Positions 9,260-17,089 of a stretch of DNA of 64,000 nucleotides are shown here, piece by piece. This DNA comes from Pseudomonas pseudonitroreducens. Its GTDB lineage: Bacteria > Pseudomonadota > Gammaproteobacteria > Pseudomonadales > Pseudomonadaceae. The translations under genes and the position numbers were made by a program. The notes under the pieces are model-generated. The model worked only from the letters and a program-made list of their open reading frames with translations. It was not told where the DNA came from and ran no database searches. The stretch lies in the NCBI RefSeq assembly GCF_021603645.1, contig NZ_BQHJ01000009.1:124001-188000 (forward strand). The letters are read 5' to 3'. Position 1 is the first letter of the stretch, and each line of letters opens with the position of its first letter.

Positions 9260-9601
9260 ATGTCCGAGCCGCATCTCGATGGCGCCGTGCTGAGCAATTT
9301 GCTGTCGATCATGGAAGACGAGTACCCGCTCCTGGTGGAGACCTTTCTCAGCGACTCCGAGGAACGCCTGCGCAACATCCGCGAAGCCTTCGCCGGCACC
9401 GATGCGCCGGCTCTGCGCCACGCCGCGCACAGCTTCAAGGGCAGCTGCGGGAACATGGGCGCGGCGCAGCTCAGCAGCCTGTGCAAGCGCCTGGAAGAGG
9501 CGGCGCGGCTGAACGACCTGAGCAGCGCCGAGGGCCTGATCGGCAAGGTCGAGCACGAATTCTCCATCGTCCGCACCCTGCTGTTGCCCGGTCGCCCCTG
9601 A
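9260..9601 (+). CDS. hptB: Histidine phosphotransfer protein (HptB-like)
   Basis: 113 aa, one Hpt helical bundle. The phosphorylated histidine is His57 in LRHAAHSFKGSCGNMGA, followed by the usual LCKRLEEAARL helix. It lies 55 bp after hsbR. In P. aeruginosa HptB takes phosphate from hybrid kinases such as RetS and PA1611 and passes it to HsbR; no such kinase is encoded in this window, so the donor must be elsewhere. The start ATG follows CAGGGAGTGCCCA. Confidence 0.87.
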   Translation: MSEPHLDGAVLSNLLSIMEDEYPLLVETFLSDSEERLRNIREAFAGTDAPALRHAAHSFKGSCGNMGAAQLSSLCKRLEEAARLNDLSSAEGLIGKVEHEFSIVRTLLLPGRP

Positions 9602-9613
9602 GCGTTTTCGAGT

Positions 9614-9629
9614 TGGCCCGCGCCTTGCT
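9614..9629 (+). promoter_or_regulatory. Sigma-54 (RpoN) promoter for fliK
   Basis: TGGCCC-N5-TTGCT, with GG and GC elements exactly ten bases apart, 39 bp before the fliK ATG. Only one position of the -24 core differs from the consensus TGGCAC. Flagellar class II/III genes in Pseudomonas are RpoN dependent, driven by FleQ or FleR, which supports the call. Confidence 0.75.
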
Positions 9630-9667
9630 ATCTCCGTGTTGGATATTCACATCGACGGAGAACTCCG

Positions 9668-10975
9668 ATGGCTGTCGCCCCGGATATTTTATTGACGCCC
9701 ACGCCTGACCCCAGGCCCAAGGCGGCGCTCTCCAAGCCTGCGCAGAATTCGGCGAACGCCAGTAACGACAAGGGTTCCAGCTTCGCCGACGTCTATGCCC
9801 AGGAGCAGCGGCCGGCTGCCAGCGAGCGCCCGGACAAGGCCACCAAACCGAGGACCGACAAGCCCAGGGACAGTGCCGACAAGGACAGCAAGGCCAGTGA
9901 TCCGAAGGATGCCGCTGCCGCTGACAAGCCAGCGGTTGCCGGGGACGGCAAGGCTTTGCCGGCCGATGGCGCGGACAAGGCGGACGGCAGCAAGGTGGCT
10001 GAGGGCGAGGAGAAGCCCGAGGCGACGCTCGACCCGTTGCTGATGCTCGGCATGACCGGGCAATTGCCGGCCACCGAAGCACCGCCGCTGGTGATCAGCA
10101 GCGGTATCGGCCAGCAGACGGCGGCCAGCACCGATGGCGACCTGGAGAAGCTCAACGCCTTGCCGGGCGTGACCCTGCTTGGCCAGGGCGCCCAGGACCA
10201 GGCACAGCAGGCCCAGCAGACACAGGTTGCCGGCGACCTGGCAGCCAAGGCCGGTGAGCTGCCGGCGGACGGCAAGGCCAAGCCGGACCTTTCTGCGGCC
10301 CTGGCTGCGCTGAATCCGGACGCCACCGCCAAGAGCGCCGAAGGCAAACTGGCCGAGGGGGCGCTGCAGGCTGGCGGCGACCTGACCCAGCAGTTGCCGG
10401 AGTTGCAGGTCGAAGCCAAGCCGGAGACGCCGCGCAACGACGCCTTCGCCACCCGCCTGGAATCGTTGACCCAGGCGCTGAACACTCCCCAGGCCATGAC
10501 CAATCGCCCGGTCAACCCGCTGGTGCCGGGGCAGCCGGTGTCGGTGCAGCAGAACGGCTGGACCGACCAGGTGGTGGACCGGGTGATGTGGATGTCCGCG
10601 CAGAACCTCAAGTCTGCCGAGATCCAGATGGACCCGGCCGACCTTGGCCGCCTGGAAGTACGCATCCACATGAGCGCCGATCAGACCCAGGTGAACTTCA
10701 TCAGCGCCAACGCCGGCGTGCGTGAAGCGCTGGACAGCCAGCAGCATCGCCTGCGCGAGATGTTCAGCCAGCAGGGCATGGGGCAGTTGGACGTCAACGT
10801 CTCCGACCAGTCCGCCCGTGGCTGGCAGCAACAGCAGCAGGGTGATGAGCGCGGCGGTTCGCGGCGCGTGGCCGGCGCCGACGGCGCTGACGACGAGCCG
10901 ATGATCAGCGGCGTGTCCGAGATCCGCCCGCAATCGGCGGCGCAGGGTAGGGGCCTGGTGGATTACTACGCGTGA
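9668..10975 (+). CDS. fliK: Flagellar hook-length control protein FliK
   Basis: 435 aa exported ruler and substrate-specificity switch. The first 290 residues are low complexity, rich in Ala, Lys, Asp and Gln. The C-terminal Flg_hook domain runs from about residue 295: QNLKSAEIQMDPADLGRLEV, then VNFISANAGVREALDSQQHRL, and a Gln-rich tail. The ATG is preceded by ACGGAGAACTCCG. Domain order and length are normal for FliK. A second FliK-like protein is encoded at 35331-36932. Confidence 0.95.
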   Translation: MAVAPDILLTPTPDPRPKAALSKPAQNSANASNDKGSSFADVYAQEQRPAASERPDKATKPRTDKPRDSADKDSKASDPKDAAAADKPAVAGDGKALPADGADKADGSKVAEGEEKPEATLDPLLMLGMTGQLPATEAPPLVISSGIGQQTAASTDGDLEKLNALPGVTLLGQGAQDQAQQAQQTQVAGDLAAKAGELPADGKAKPDLSAALAALNPDATAKSAEGKLAEGALQAGGDLTQQLPELQVEAKPETPRNDAFATRLESLTQALNTPQAMTNRPVNPLVPGQPVSVQQNGWTDQVVDRVMWMSAQNLKSAEIQMDPADLGRLEVRIHMSADQTQVNFISANAGVREALDSQQHRLREMFSQQGMGQLDVNVSDQSARGWQQQQQGDERGGSRRVAGADGADDEPMISGVSEIRPQSAAQGRGLVDYYA

Positions 10976-11018
10976 TTCCGGCGAGGGCGCTTTCGTTGTG
11001 CTGTGAGGCTCCCCGGGA

Positions 11019-11149
11019 GCGCCCTCGCCCTGACCCTCTGCCAAGGGGAGAGGGGACTGTCCTGAGCGTTTCGGCAGTCCGCAGCCATCCGGCACTGTCA
11101 AAGGCACGGGAGGCCCCCTCTCTCTCTGGGAGAGGGCAGGGGTGAGGGC
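11019..11149. repeat. Compound inverted repeat (CCCTCACCC family), second copy
   Basis: GCGCCCTCGCCCTGACCCTC from 11019 pairs with GAGGGCAGGGGTGAGGGC ending at 11149; internal GGGGAGAGGGG and CCCCCTCTCTC also complement each other. It closely resembles the element at 6014-6182. With the next repeat it occupies most of the 444 bp between fliK and fliL, a region with no gene. Confidence 0.72.
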
Positions 11150-11176
11150 ATTGCCCGAGCACCGAGTTTCCCTGTT

Positions 11177-11254
11177 GTTCGCGAGCAAGCTCGCTCCTAC
11201 AGCCTGGTCGGTTCGCCGAGTCGGCCTTTCGTAGGAGCGAGCTTGCTCGCGAAC
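11177..11254. repeat. REP-like palindrome (GTAGGAGCGAGC family) between fliK and fliL
   Basis: Two perfect 24-bp inverted arms, 11177-11200 and 11231-11254, each built around GCGAGCAAGCTCGCTCCTAC or its complement, with a 30-bp spacer. Each arm also contains its own small palindrome GAGCAAGCTC. The same arm recurs at 14700, 55802 and 58831. It is located 100 bp upstream of the fliL sigma-54 site, so a transcript from fliK would form a long hairpin here. Confidence 0.87.
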
Positions 11255-11353
11255 CGTCCCGACGCTTGATCTCCCTGGCTCACAGGAAAATTCTTACGCC
11301 CCCCGTGACATCCTCCGTCTAGCCTGTAATATCCGCGGCGGCGCCAGTGGAAC

Positions 11354-11369
11354 TGGCACAGCCCTTGCT
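11354..11369 (+). promoter_or_regulatory. Sigma-54 (RpoN) promoter for the fliL operon
   Basis: TGGCAC-N5-TTGCT matches the RpoN consensus at every core position, 50 bp before the fliL ATG. It would start the fliLMNOPQR-flhB transcript independently of fliK. FleQ-dependent expression of this operon is known in P. aeruginosa; no FleQ site was identified here. Confidence 0.88.
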
Positions 11370-11419
11370 GACACTCTCTGTATCAGCGCTTTACGCCGCA
11401 ATAGTGACGGATTATTGGC

Positions 11420-11941
11420 ATGGCCAAGAAAGAACAGACGCCTTCTCTCCCTGATGGCCAGGCGCCCGGCAAGGGCAAGCTGAAGCTCATCATCATCATC
11501 GCGCTGGCCTTCCTGCTGGCGGTGGGCGCGTCGGTGGGCGGGACCTGGTTCTTCCTGCACAAGAACGCCAAGCCTGAAGAAGCCGAGGCCAAGGCCGCGG
11601 AACACGCCGAGCCGACGAAGAAGCAGGCGGTGTACGAGATTCTCGCGCCGTCCTTCGTGGTCAACTTCAACCAGAACGGCCGCCAGCGTTACCTCCAGGT
11701 CGCCGTTGCGCTGATGGGCCGCGACCAGGCGCAGATGGATGCCCTGCGCGAACAGATGCCGCTGGTGCGCAACCAGTTGGTGATGCTGTTCTCCAGTCAG
11801 AATTTCGACACCCTGGTGACGCCGGTCGGCAAGGAGATGCTCCGCCAGCAGGCGACCAGCAGCCTTCAGGAACTGGCGAAGAAGGCGACCGGTCAGTTGA
11901 CCGTGGAGCAAGTGCTTTTCACCAATTTCGTATTGCAGTAG
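11420..11941 (+). CDS. fliL: Flagellar basal body-associated protein FliL
   Basis: 173 aa. One N-terminal membrane segment (about residues 21-42: LKLIIIIALAFLLAVGASVG) followed by a periplasmic domain (LAPSFVVNFNQNGRQRYLQV through VEQVLFTNFVLQ), the standard FliL arrangement. FliL rings surround the stator and affect torque and swarming. It is first in the operon, and fliM starts 9 bp after its stop. Confidence 0.94.
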   Translation: MAKKEQTPSLPDGQAPGKGKLKLIIIIALAFLLAVGASVGGTWFFLHKNAKPEEAEAKAAEHAEPTKKQAVYEILAPSFVVNFNQNGRQRYLQVAVALMGRDQAQMDALREQMPLVRNQLVMLFSSQNFDTLVTPVGKEMLRQQATSSLQELAKKATGQLTVEQVLFTNFVLQ

Positions 11942-11950
11942 GTACCCGCC

Positions 11951-12922
11951 ATGGCCATGCAGGATCTACTTTCCCAGGACGAGATCGACGCGCTGTTGCA
12001 CGGCGTCGACGACGGCCTGGTGGAAACCGAGTCCGACGTCGAGCCGGGGGCGATCAAGTCCTACGACCTGACCAGTCAGGACCGCATCGTCCGGGGCCGC
12101 ATGCCGACCCTGGAGATGATCAACGAGCGTTTCGCGCGCTACACCCGCATCAGCATGTTCAACCTGCTGCGCCGCTCGGCGGATGTCGCCGTGGGCGGCG
12201 TGCAGGTGATGAAGTTCGGTGAATACGTGCACTCGCTGTACGTGCCTACCAGCCTCAACCTGGTGAAGATGAAGCCGCTGCGCGGCACCGCGCTGTTCAT
12301 CCTCGACGCCAAGCTGGTGTTCAAGCTGGTGGACAACTTCTTCGGCGGTGATGGACGCCACGCCAAGATCGAAGGCCGCGAGTTCACTCCGACCGAGTTG
12401 CGCGTGGTGCGCATGGTCATCGAGCAGGCTTTCGTCGACCTCGCCGAGGCCTGGCACGCGGTGATGCCGATCACCTTCGAGTACGTCAACTCGGAAGTGA
12501 ACCCGGCGATGGCCAACATCGTCAGCCCCAGCGAAGTGGTGGTGGTCTCCACCTTCCATATCGAACTGGACGGCGGCGGCGGCGACCTGCACATCACCCT
12601 GCCGTACGCGATGATCGAGCCGATCCGCGAGATGCTCGATGCCGGCTTCCAGTCCGACGTGGACGACCAGGACGAGCGCTGGATCAACGCCCTGCGCGAG
12701 GACATCCTCGACGTCAACGTGCCGCTGGGCGCCACCGTCGTGCGTCGTCAGCTCAAGCTGCGCGACATCCTGCACATGCAGCCGGGCGACGTGATCCCGG
12801 TGGAGCTGCCGGAGCACATGATCATGCGCGCCAACGGCGTGCCTTCCTTCAAGGTCAAGCTGGGTTCGCACAAGGGCAACCTGGCCTTGCAGATTCTCGA
12901 TCCGCTCGTGCGTCCGCGCTGA
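11951..12922 (+). CDS. fliM: Flagellar motor switch protein FliM
   Basis: 323 aa. The N-terminal CheY-binding motif LLSQDEIDALLHGV (residues 5-18) is intact. The CheC-like middle domain (about 50-230) binds FliG, and the C-terminal SpoA domain (about 250-320: LGATVVRRQLKLRDILHMQPGD) forms the C ring with FliN. It is the receiver of phospho-CheY made by the chemotaxis genes further along. Normal in length and context. Confidence 0.97.
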   Translation: MAMQDLLSQDEIDALLHGVDDGLVETESDVEPGAIKSYDLTSQDRIVRGRMPTLEMINERFARYTRISMFNLLRRSADVAVGGVQVMKFGEYVHSLYVPTSLNLVKMKPLRGTALFILDAKLVFKLVDNFFGGDGRHAKIEGREFTPTELRVVRMVIEQAFVDLAEAWHAVMPITFEYVNSEVNPAMANIVSPSEVVVVSTFHIELDGGGGDLHITLPYAMIEPIREMLDAGFQSDVDDQDERWINALREDILDVNVPLGATVVRRQLKLRDILHMQPGDVIPVELPEHMIMRANGVPSFKVKLGSHKGNLALQILDPLVRPR

Positions 12923-12944
12923 GCGAATCCCAAGAGGACCCACC

Positions 12945-13415
12945 ATGTCAGATGAAGAAAACGTGACCCCCGAAGAACAGGCGCTGGCCGACGAGTGGGC
13001 CGCGGCGCTCTCCGAATCGGGAGATGCCAGCCAGGACGACATCGACGCGCTGATGGCCCAGGGTGGCGCCACGCCGGTGGCCCCGGCAGCGCCGCGCGCG
13101 CCGATGGAAGAGTTTGGTATGGCGCCCAAGGCGCCGACCATCGCTGGCCTGGAAGGGCCGAACCTGGACGTGATCCTGGATATTCCGGTGACCATTTCCA
13201 TGGAGGTCGGCCACACCGACATCAGCATCCGCAACCTGCTGCAGCTCAACCAGGGGTCGGTGATCGAGCTCGATCGCCTGGCCGGCGAGCCGCTCGACGT
13301 GCTGGTCAACGGCACCCTGATCGCCCACGGTGAAGTGGTGGTGGTGAACGAGAAGTTCGGCATCCGCCTCACCGACGTGATCAGCCCCAGCGAACGCATC
13401 AAGAAGCTGCGCTGA
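12945..13415 (+). CDS. fliN: Flagellar motor switch protein FliN
   Basis: 156 aa. Acidic N-terminal region with a FliM-like helix (DDIDALMAQGG), an Ala/Pro linker, and a C-terminal SpoA domain from about residue 75 (LDVILDIPVTISMEVGHTDI; LDRLAGEPLDVLVNGTLIAHGEVVVV). The last forms the lower C ring and the docking site for FliH. A clear AAGAGGACCCACC precedes the ATG. Confidence 0.96.
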   Translation: MSDEENVTPEEQALADEWAAALSESGDASQDDIDALMAQGGATPVAPAAPRAPMEEFGMAPKAPTIAGLEGPNLDVILDIPVTISMEVGHTDISIRNLLQLNQGSVIELDRLAGEPLDVLVNGTLIAHGEVVVVNEKFGIRLTDVISPSERIKKLR

Positions 13416-13416
13416 C

Positions 13417-13893
13417 ATGGCCCGCCTGCTCGCACATCTCTGTGCCCTGCCGCTGCTGGGGCTGTCCTTCTTCGCCCTGGGCGAGGAGGCCAAGGCGCCG
13501 GCGTCGAACCCGGCCATCGTCCACGCCAGCTCCACGCCGAGCATCATCACCGGCAGCGCCGGCGCACAGCTGATGCAGCTGCTGCTGGGCCTGGTGCTGG
13601 TGGTCGGCCTGATCTTCCTGCTCGCCTGGCTGGTGCGCCGCGTGCAGCAGGTGAGCCCGCGAAGCAACCAGGCGATCCGCCTGATTTCCAGCCAGGCCCT
13701 CGGCCCGCGTGACCGCCTGGTACTGGTGCAGGTGGGCGAAGAGCAGGTGCTGCTGGGCCTGACCCCCGGCCGCATCACCCCGCTGCACGTCATGCGCCAG
13801 CCGGTACATGCCGCCGAGTCGGAGCCGGCACAGCCGGAATTCGCCCAGCGCCTGCTGGAATTGCTGAACAAGGACAAGGGCCGCCCGCAGTGA
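13417..13893 (+). CDS. fliO: Flagellar biosynthetic protein FliO
   Basis: 158 aa. Apparent signal or first membrane helix (residues 1-22), a periplasmic stretch, then one strong membrane segment at about 50-70 ([19 protein letters not shown]) and a cytoplasmic domain ([20 protein letters not shown]). FliO helps assemble the FliP ring. The ATG lies one base after the fliN stop, and the stop overlaps the fliP GTG by 4 bp. Confidence 0.92.
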   Translation: MARLLAHLCALPLLGLSFFALGEEAKAPASNPAIVHASSTPSIITGSAGAQLMQLLLGLVLVVGLIFLLAWLVRRVQQVSPRSNQAIRLISSQALGPRDRLVLVQVGEEQVLLGLTPGRITPLHVMRQPVHAAESEPAQPEFAQRLLELLNKDKGRPQ

Positions 13894-14681
13894 CCCGTTC
13901 GCCGACGACTTCCGTTCTGCTCGGCGCGCTCAAGCGTTGCGCGCCGCTGCTACTGGCCCTGCTGGCGCTGATGGCGCCGCAGGCCTTCGCCGCCGATCCG
14001 ACGCAACTGACGGCGATCACGGTGACCACCAACCCGCAGGGGCAGCAGGAGTATTCGGTCAGCCTGCAGATCCTGCTGATCATGACCGCGCTGAGCTTCA
14101 TCCCGGCGTTCGTCATGCTGATGACCAGTTTCACCCGGATCATCATCGTCTTCTCCATCCTGCGCCAGGCGCTGGGCCTGCAGAGCACGCCGTCGAACCA
14201 GATTCTGGTGGGGCTGGCGCTGTTCCTGACGATGTTCGTGATGGCGCCGGTGTTCGACAAGATCAACAGCACGGCACTGCAGCCTTACCTGAATGAACAG
14301 ATTCCCGCCCAGGAAGCGATCAGTCGCGCCGAAGGGCCGATGAAGGCCTTCATGCTGGCGCAGACCCGGCAGTCGGACCTGGAGCTGTTCGTGCGCCTGT
14401 CCAAGCGCACCGACATCCCGAGCGCCGACGCCACGCCCCTGACCATCCTGGTCCCGGCGTTCGTCACCTCGGAGTTGAAGACCGCGTTCCAGATCGGTTT
14501 CATGATCTTCATTCCGTTCCTGATCATCGACCTGGTGGTGTCCAGCGTGCTGATGGCGATGGGCATGATGATGCTTTCGCCGCTGATCATTTCATTGCCC
14601 TTCAAGATCATGCTGTTCGTCCTGGTGGACGGCTGGGCGCTGATCATCGGCACGCTCGCCGGCAGTTTCGGGACGGTCTAG
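13890..14681 (+). CDS. fliP: Flagellar type III export protein FliP
   Basis: 263 aa core of the export gate. GTG start overlapping the fliO stop (GTGA), then a cleavable signal peptide ending PQAFA-AD at about residue 34, and four membrane segments including [20 protein letters not shown] and the C-terminal [20 protein letters not shown]. These are FliP signatures. A palindromic repeat separates it from fliQ, unlike the tight spacing elsewhere in the operon. Confidence 0.96.
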   Translation: MTRSPTTSVLLGALKRCAPLLLALLALMAPQAFAADPTQLTAITVTTNPQGQQEYSVSLQILLIMTALSFIPAFVMLMTSFTRIIIVFSILRQALGLQSTPSNQILVGLALFLTMFVMAPVFDKINSTALQPYLNEQIPAQEAISRAEGPMKAFMLAQTRQSDLELFVRLSKRTDIPSADATPLTILVPAFVTSELKTAFQIGFMIFIPFLIIDLVVSSVLMAMGMMMLSPLIISLPFKIMLFVLVDGWALIIGTLAGSFGTV

Positions 14682-14699
14682 CGATGGTTCATTTTCCCT

Positions 14700-14777
14700 G
14701 TAGGAGCGAGCGTGCTCGCGAAGCTCTTGAGCGGCTGCGGTTCGCGAGCAAGGACTGGGCGCCCCCCTCGCTCCTGC
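14700..14777. repeat. REP-like palindrome between fliP and fliQ
   Basis: GTAGGAGCGAGCGTGCTCGC from 14700 is faced by an imperfect inverse from 14741 (TTCGCGAGCA) to GCTCCTGC at 14777, in which the right side carries an additional GGACTGGGCGCCCCCCTCG hairpin. The same composite right arm is seen at 55856-55893. The element takes up most of the 121 bp between fliP and fliQ. Confidence 0.8.
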
Positions 14778-14802
14778 CCAAGCCTGAAAGAACGGAGTCA
14801 CC

Positions 14803-15072
14803 ATGACCCCCGAAGTCGCGCTGGACCTGTTTCGTGAAGCGCTCTGGCTGACCGCGATGATCGTTGGCATCCTGGTCGTGCCGAGCCTGCTGGTGGGGCT
14901 GGTGGTGGCGATGTTCCAGGCCGCCACGCAGATCAACGAACAGACTCTGAGCTTTCTGCCGCGCCTGCTGGTGGTGCTGGTCACGCTCATCGTCCTGGGC
15001 CCCTGGCTGCTGCGGCAGCTGATGGAGTACACCCAGAACCTGATCACCAGCATTCCCACGCTGATCGGCTGA
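14803..15072 (+). CDS. fliQ: Flagellar type III export protein FliQ
   Basis: 89 aa with two membrane helices (about 17-40, ALWLTAMIVGILVVPSLLVG, and 53-75) and the FliQ signature FQAATQINEQTLSFLPRL between them. It packs around the FliP/FliR core of the gate. ACGGAGTCACC is its own ribosome site, as expected because it is cut off from fliP by the repeat. It overlaps fliR by one base. Confidence 0.95.
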   Translation: MTPEVALDLFREALWLTAMIVGILVVPSLLVGLVVAMFQAATQINEQTLSFLPRLLVVLVTLIVLGPWLLRQLMEYTQNLITSIPTLIG

Positions 15073-15848
15073 TGCTCGAGCTCAGCAATGCGCAGATCGG
15101 CAGCTGGATCGGGTCCTTCCTGTTCCCGCTGTTCCGTGTCGCCAGCCTGTTGATGGTCATGCCGATCTTCGGCACCCAGCTGGTGCCCACCCGCGTGCGC
15201 CTCTACCTGTCCCTGGCGATCGCCGTGGTGCTGGTGCCCGGCCTGCCGCCGATGCCGCAGGTCGATGCGCTGAGCATGAAGGCCATGTTCCTGGTCGGCG
15301 AGCAGATCCTCATTGGCGCCATGCTCGGCTTCACCCTGCAGTTGATGTTCCACGCCTACGTCATCGCCGGGCAGATCATCTCGATGCAGATGGGCCTGGG
15401 CTTCGCCTCGATGATCGACCCCACCAACGGCATTTCGGTGCCGGTGCTGGGGCAGTTCTTCACCATGCTGGTGACCTTGCTGTTCCTCTCCATGAATGGC
15501 CACCTGGTGGTGTTCGAGGTGCTCGCCGAGAGCTTCGTCACCCTGCCGGTGGGGGAGGGGCTGTCGGGCAACCACCTGATCACCGTTGCCGGCAAGCTCG
15601 GCTGGGTGATCGGCGCCGGGCTGATCCTGGCGCTGCCGGCGGTCACCGCGCTGCTGGTGGTCAACCTTGCCTTCGGCGCCATGACCCGCGCCGCGCCGCA
15701 GCTGAACATCTTCTCCATCGGCTTCCCGCTGACCCTGGTGATGGGCTTCATCATCGTCTGGATCGGCAGCGCCGACATCCTGTCGCAGTACCAGTCGCTC
15801 GCCAGCGAGGGGCTGCAACTGCTTCGCGAACTCGTGAGGGCCCGCTGA
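15072..15848 (+). CDS. fliR: Flagellar type III export protein FliR
   Basis: 258 aa, five to six membrane segments, with the FliR motif FRVASLLMVMPIFGTQLVPTR near the N-terminus and a conserved MQMGLGFASMIDP at about residues 108-120. It completes the FliP-FliQ-FliR gate. Its start overlaps the fliQ stop and its stop overlaps the flhB ATG, both by one base, suggesting coupled translation. Confidence 0.95.
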   Translation: MLELSNAQIGSWIGSFLFPLFRVASLLMVMPIFGTQLVPTRVRLYLSLAIAVVLVPGLPPMPQVDALSMKAMFLVGEQILIGAMLGFTLQLMFHAYVIAGQIISMQMGLGFASMIDPTNGISVPVLGQFFTMLVTLLFLSMNGHLVVFEVLAESFVTLPVGEGLSGNHLITVAGKLGWVIGAGLILALPAVTALLVVNLAFGAMTRAAPQLNIFSIGFPLTLVMGFIIVWIGSADILSQYQSLASEGLQLLRELVRAR

Positions 15849-16984
15849 TGGCCGAGAACGACAGCAGCGAAGACAAGTCAGAGGAACCCACAGAGAAACG
15901 GCGCCGAGAGGCGCGCGAGAAAGGGCAGCTGCCGCGATCCAAGGAGCTGAACACCCTTGCCGTGCTCGTGGCCGGCGCCGGCGCGCTGCTGATGTACGGC
16001 GCCAGCCTGGCCGATGCGCTGATGCGTCTGATGCGCGGCAGCTTCGAGCTGGACCGCGCCACGGTGATGAACAGCGAGAGCATGCTCAACCTGCTGGTGG
16101 CCGCCGCGAAAATCGCCGGGGATGGTGTCTGGCCAATCCTCGCCGTGCTGCTCGCGGCAGCGCTGATCGGGCCGGTATCGTTGGGCGGCTGGCTGTTCTC
16201 GGCCGAAGCGCTGGCGCCCAAGTTCAGCCGGATGAATCCGCTGGAAGGGCTCAAGCGCATGTTCTCCGTGCGTTCGGTGGTGGAGCTGTCCAAGGCGCTG
16301 GTGAAGTTCGCGGTCGTGCTGGCGGTGGCGATCCTGGTGCTCAGGTCCGACCAGGACGACCTGCTGGCAATGTCCCATGAACCCATGGAGCAGGCGCTGA
16401 TCCACTGCGCCAGGGTGGTGGGCTGGAGCGCCTTCTGGCTGGCCTGCAGCCTGATGCTGATTGCTGCCTTCGACGTGCCGTACCAGCTCTGGGACAACCG
16501 CCAGAAGCTGATGATGACCAAGCAGGAGGTCAAGGACGAGTACAAGGACTCCGAGGGCAAGCCGGAGGTCAAGGCCAAGGTACGCCAGATGCAGAGGGAG
16601 ATGGCCAACCGGCGAATGATGCAGGCGGTGCCGCAGGCCGATGTGGTTATCACCAACCCGACCCACTTCGCCGTGGCCCTGCAGTACGACCCGGCCGCCA
16701 CCGGCGCGCCCAAGCTGCTGGCCAAGGGCAACGACTTCATGGCCCTGAAGATTCGCGAGATCGCCCAGGAGCACAAGGTCACGGTGCTCGAATCGCCGGC
16801 GCTGGCGCGGGCGGTCTACTACTCCACCGAACTGGACCACGAGATTCCTGCCGGCCTATACCTCGCCGTGGCCCAGGTACTGGCCTACGTCTACCAGCTC
16901 AAGCAATACCGCGCCGGCAAGGGCAAGCGCCCGGGACCGATGCCGGATCTGCCGATCCCGCCGGATTTGCGCCGCGACGAGTGA
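15848..16984 (+). CDS. flhB: Flagellar export switch protein FlhB
   Basis: 378 aa. N-terminal charged tail with EDKSEEPTEKRRREAREKGQ, four membrane segments, and a C-terminal cytoplasmic domain with the autocleavage site NPTH (VVITNPTHFAVAL, about residue 270), where FlhB cuts itself between N and P to switch export from hook to filament substrates. All signature residues are present. It partners with FliK; a separate FlhB C-terminal homologue is at 34993-35334. Confidence 0.97.
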   Translation: MAENDSSEDKSEEPTEKRRREAREKGQLPRSKELNTLAVLVAGAGALLMYGASLADALMRLMRGSFELDRATVMNSESMLNLLVAAAKIAGDGVWPILAVLLAAALIGPVSLGGWLFSAEALAPKFSRMNPLEGLKRMFSVRSVVELSKALVKFAVVLAVAILVLRSDQDDLLAMSHEPMEQALIHCARVVGWSAFWLACSLMLIAAFDVPYQLWDNRQKLMMTKQEVKDEYKDSEGKPEVKAKVRQMQREMANRRMMQAVPQADVVITNPTHFAVALQYDPAATGAPKLLAKGNDFMALKIREIAQEHKVTVLESPALARAVYYSTELDHEIPAGLYLAVAQVLAYVYQLKQYRAGKGKRPGPMPDLPIPPDLRRDE

Positions 16985-17089
16985 TGCAGGCGCGCGCCCG
17001 CTATGTCCCGCTGCCCCGGTGGCAGTAGCATGGGCGGTTGATGGCCGGGCCTGCCGGCTCGGTTGCACGGATCGCGATGGGAAACTTCG

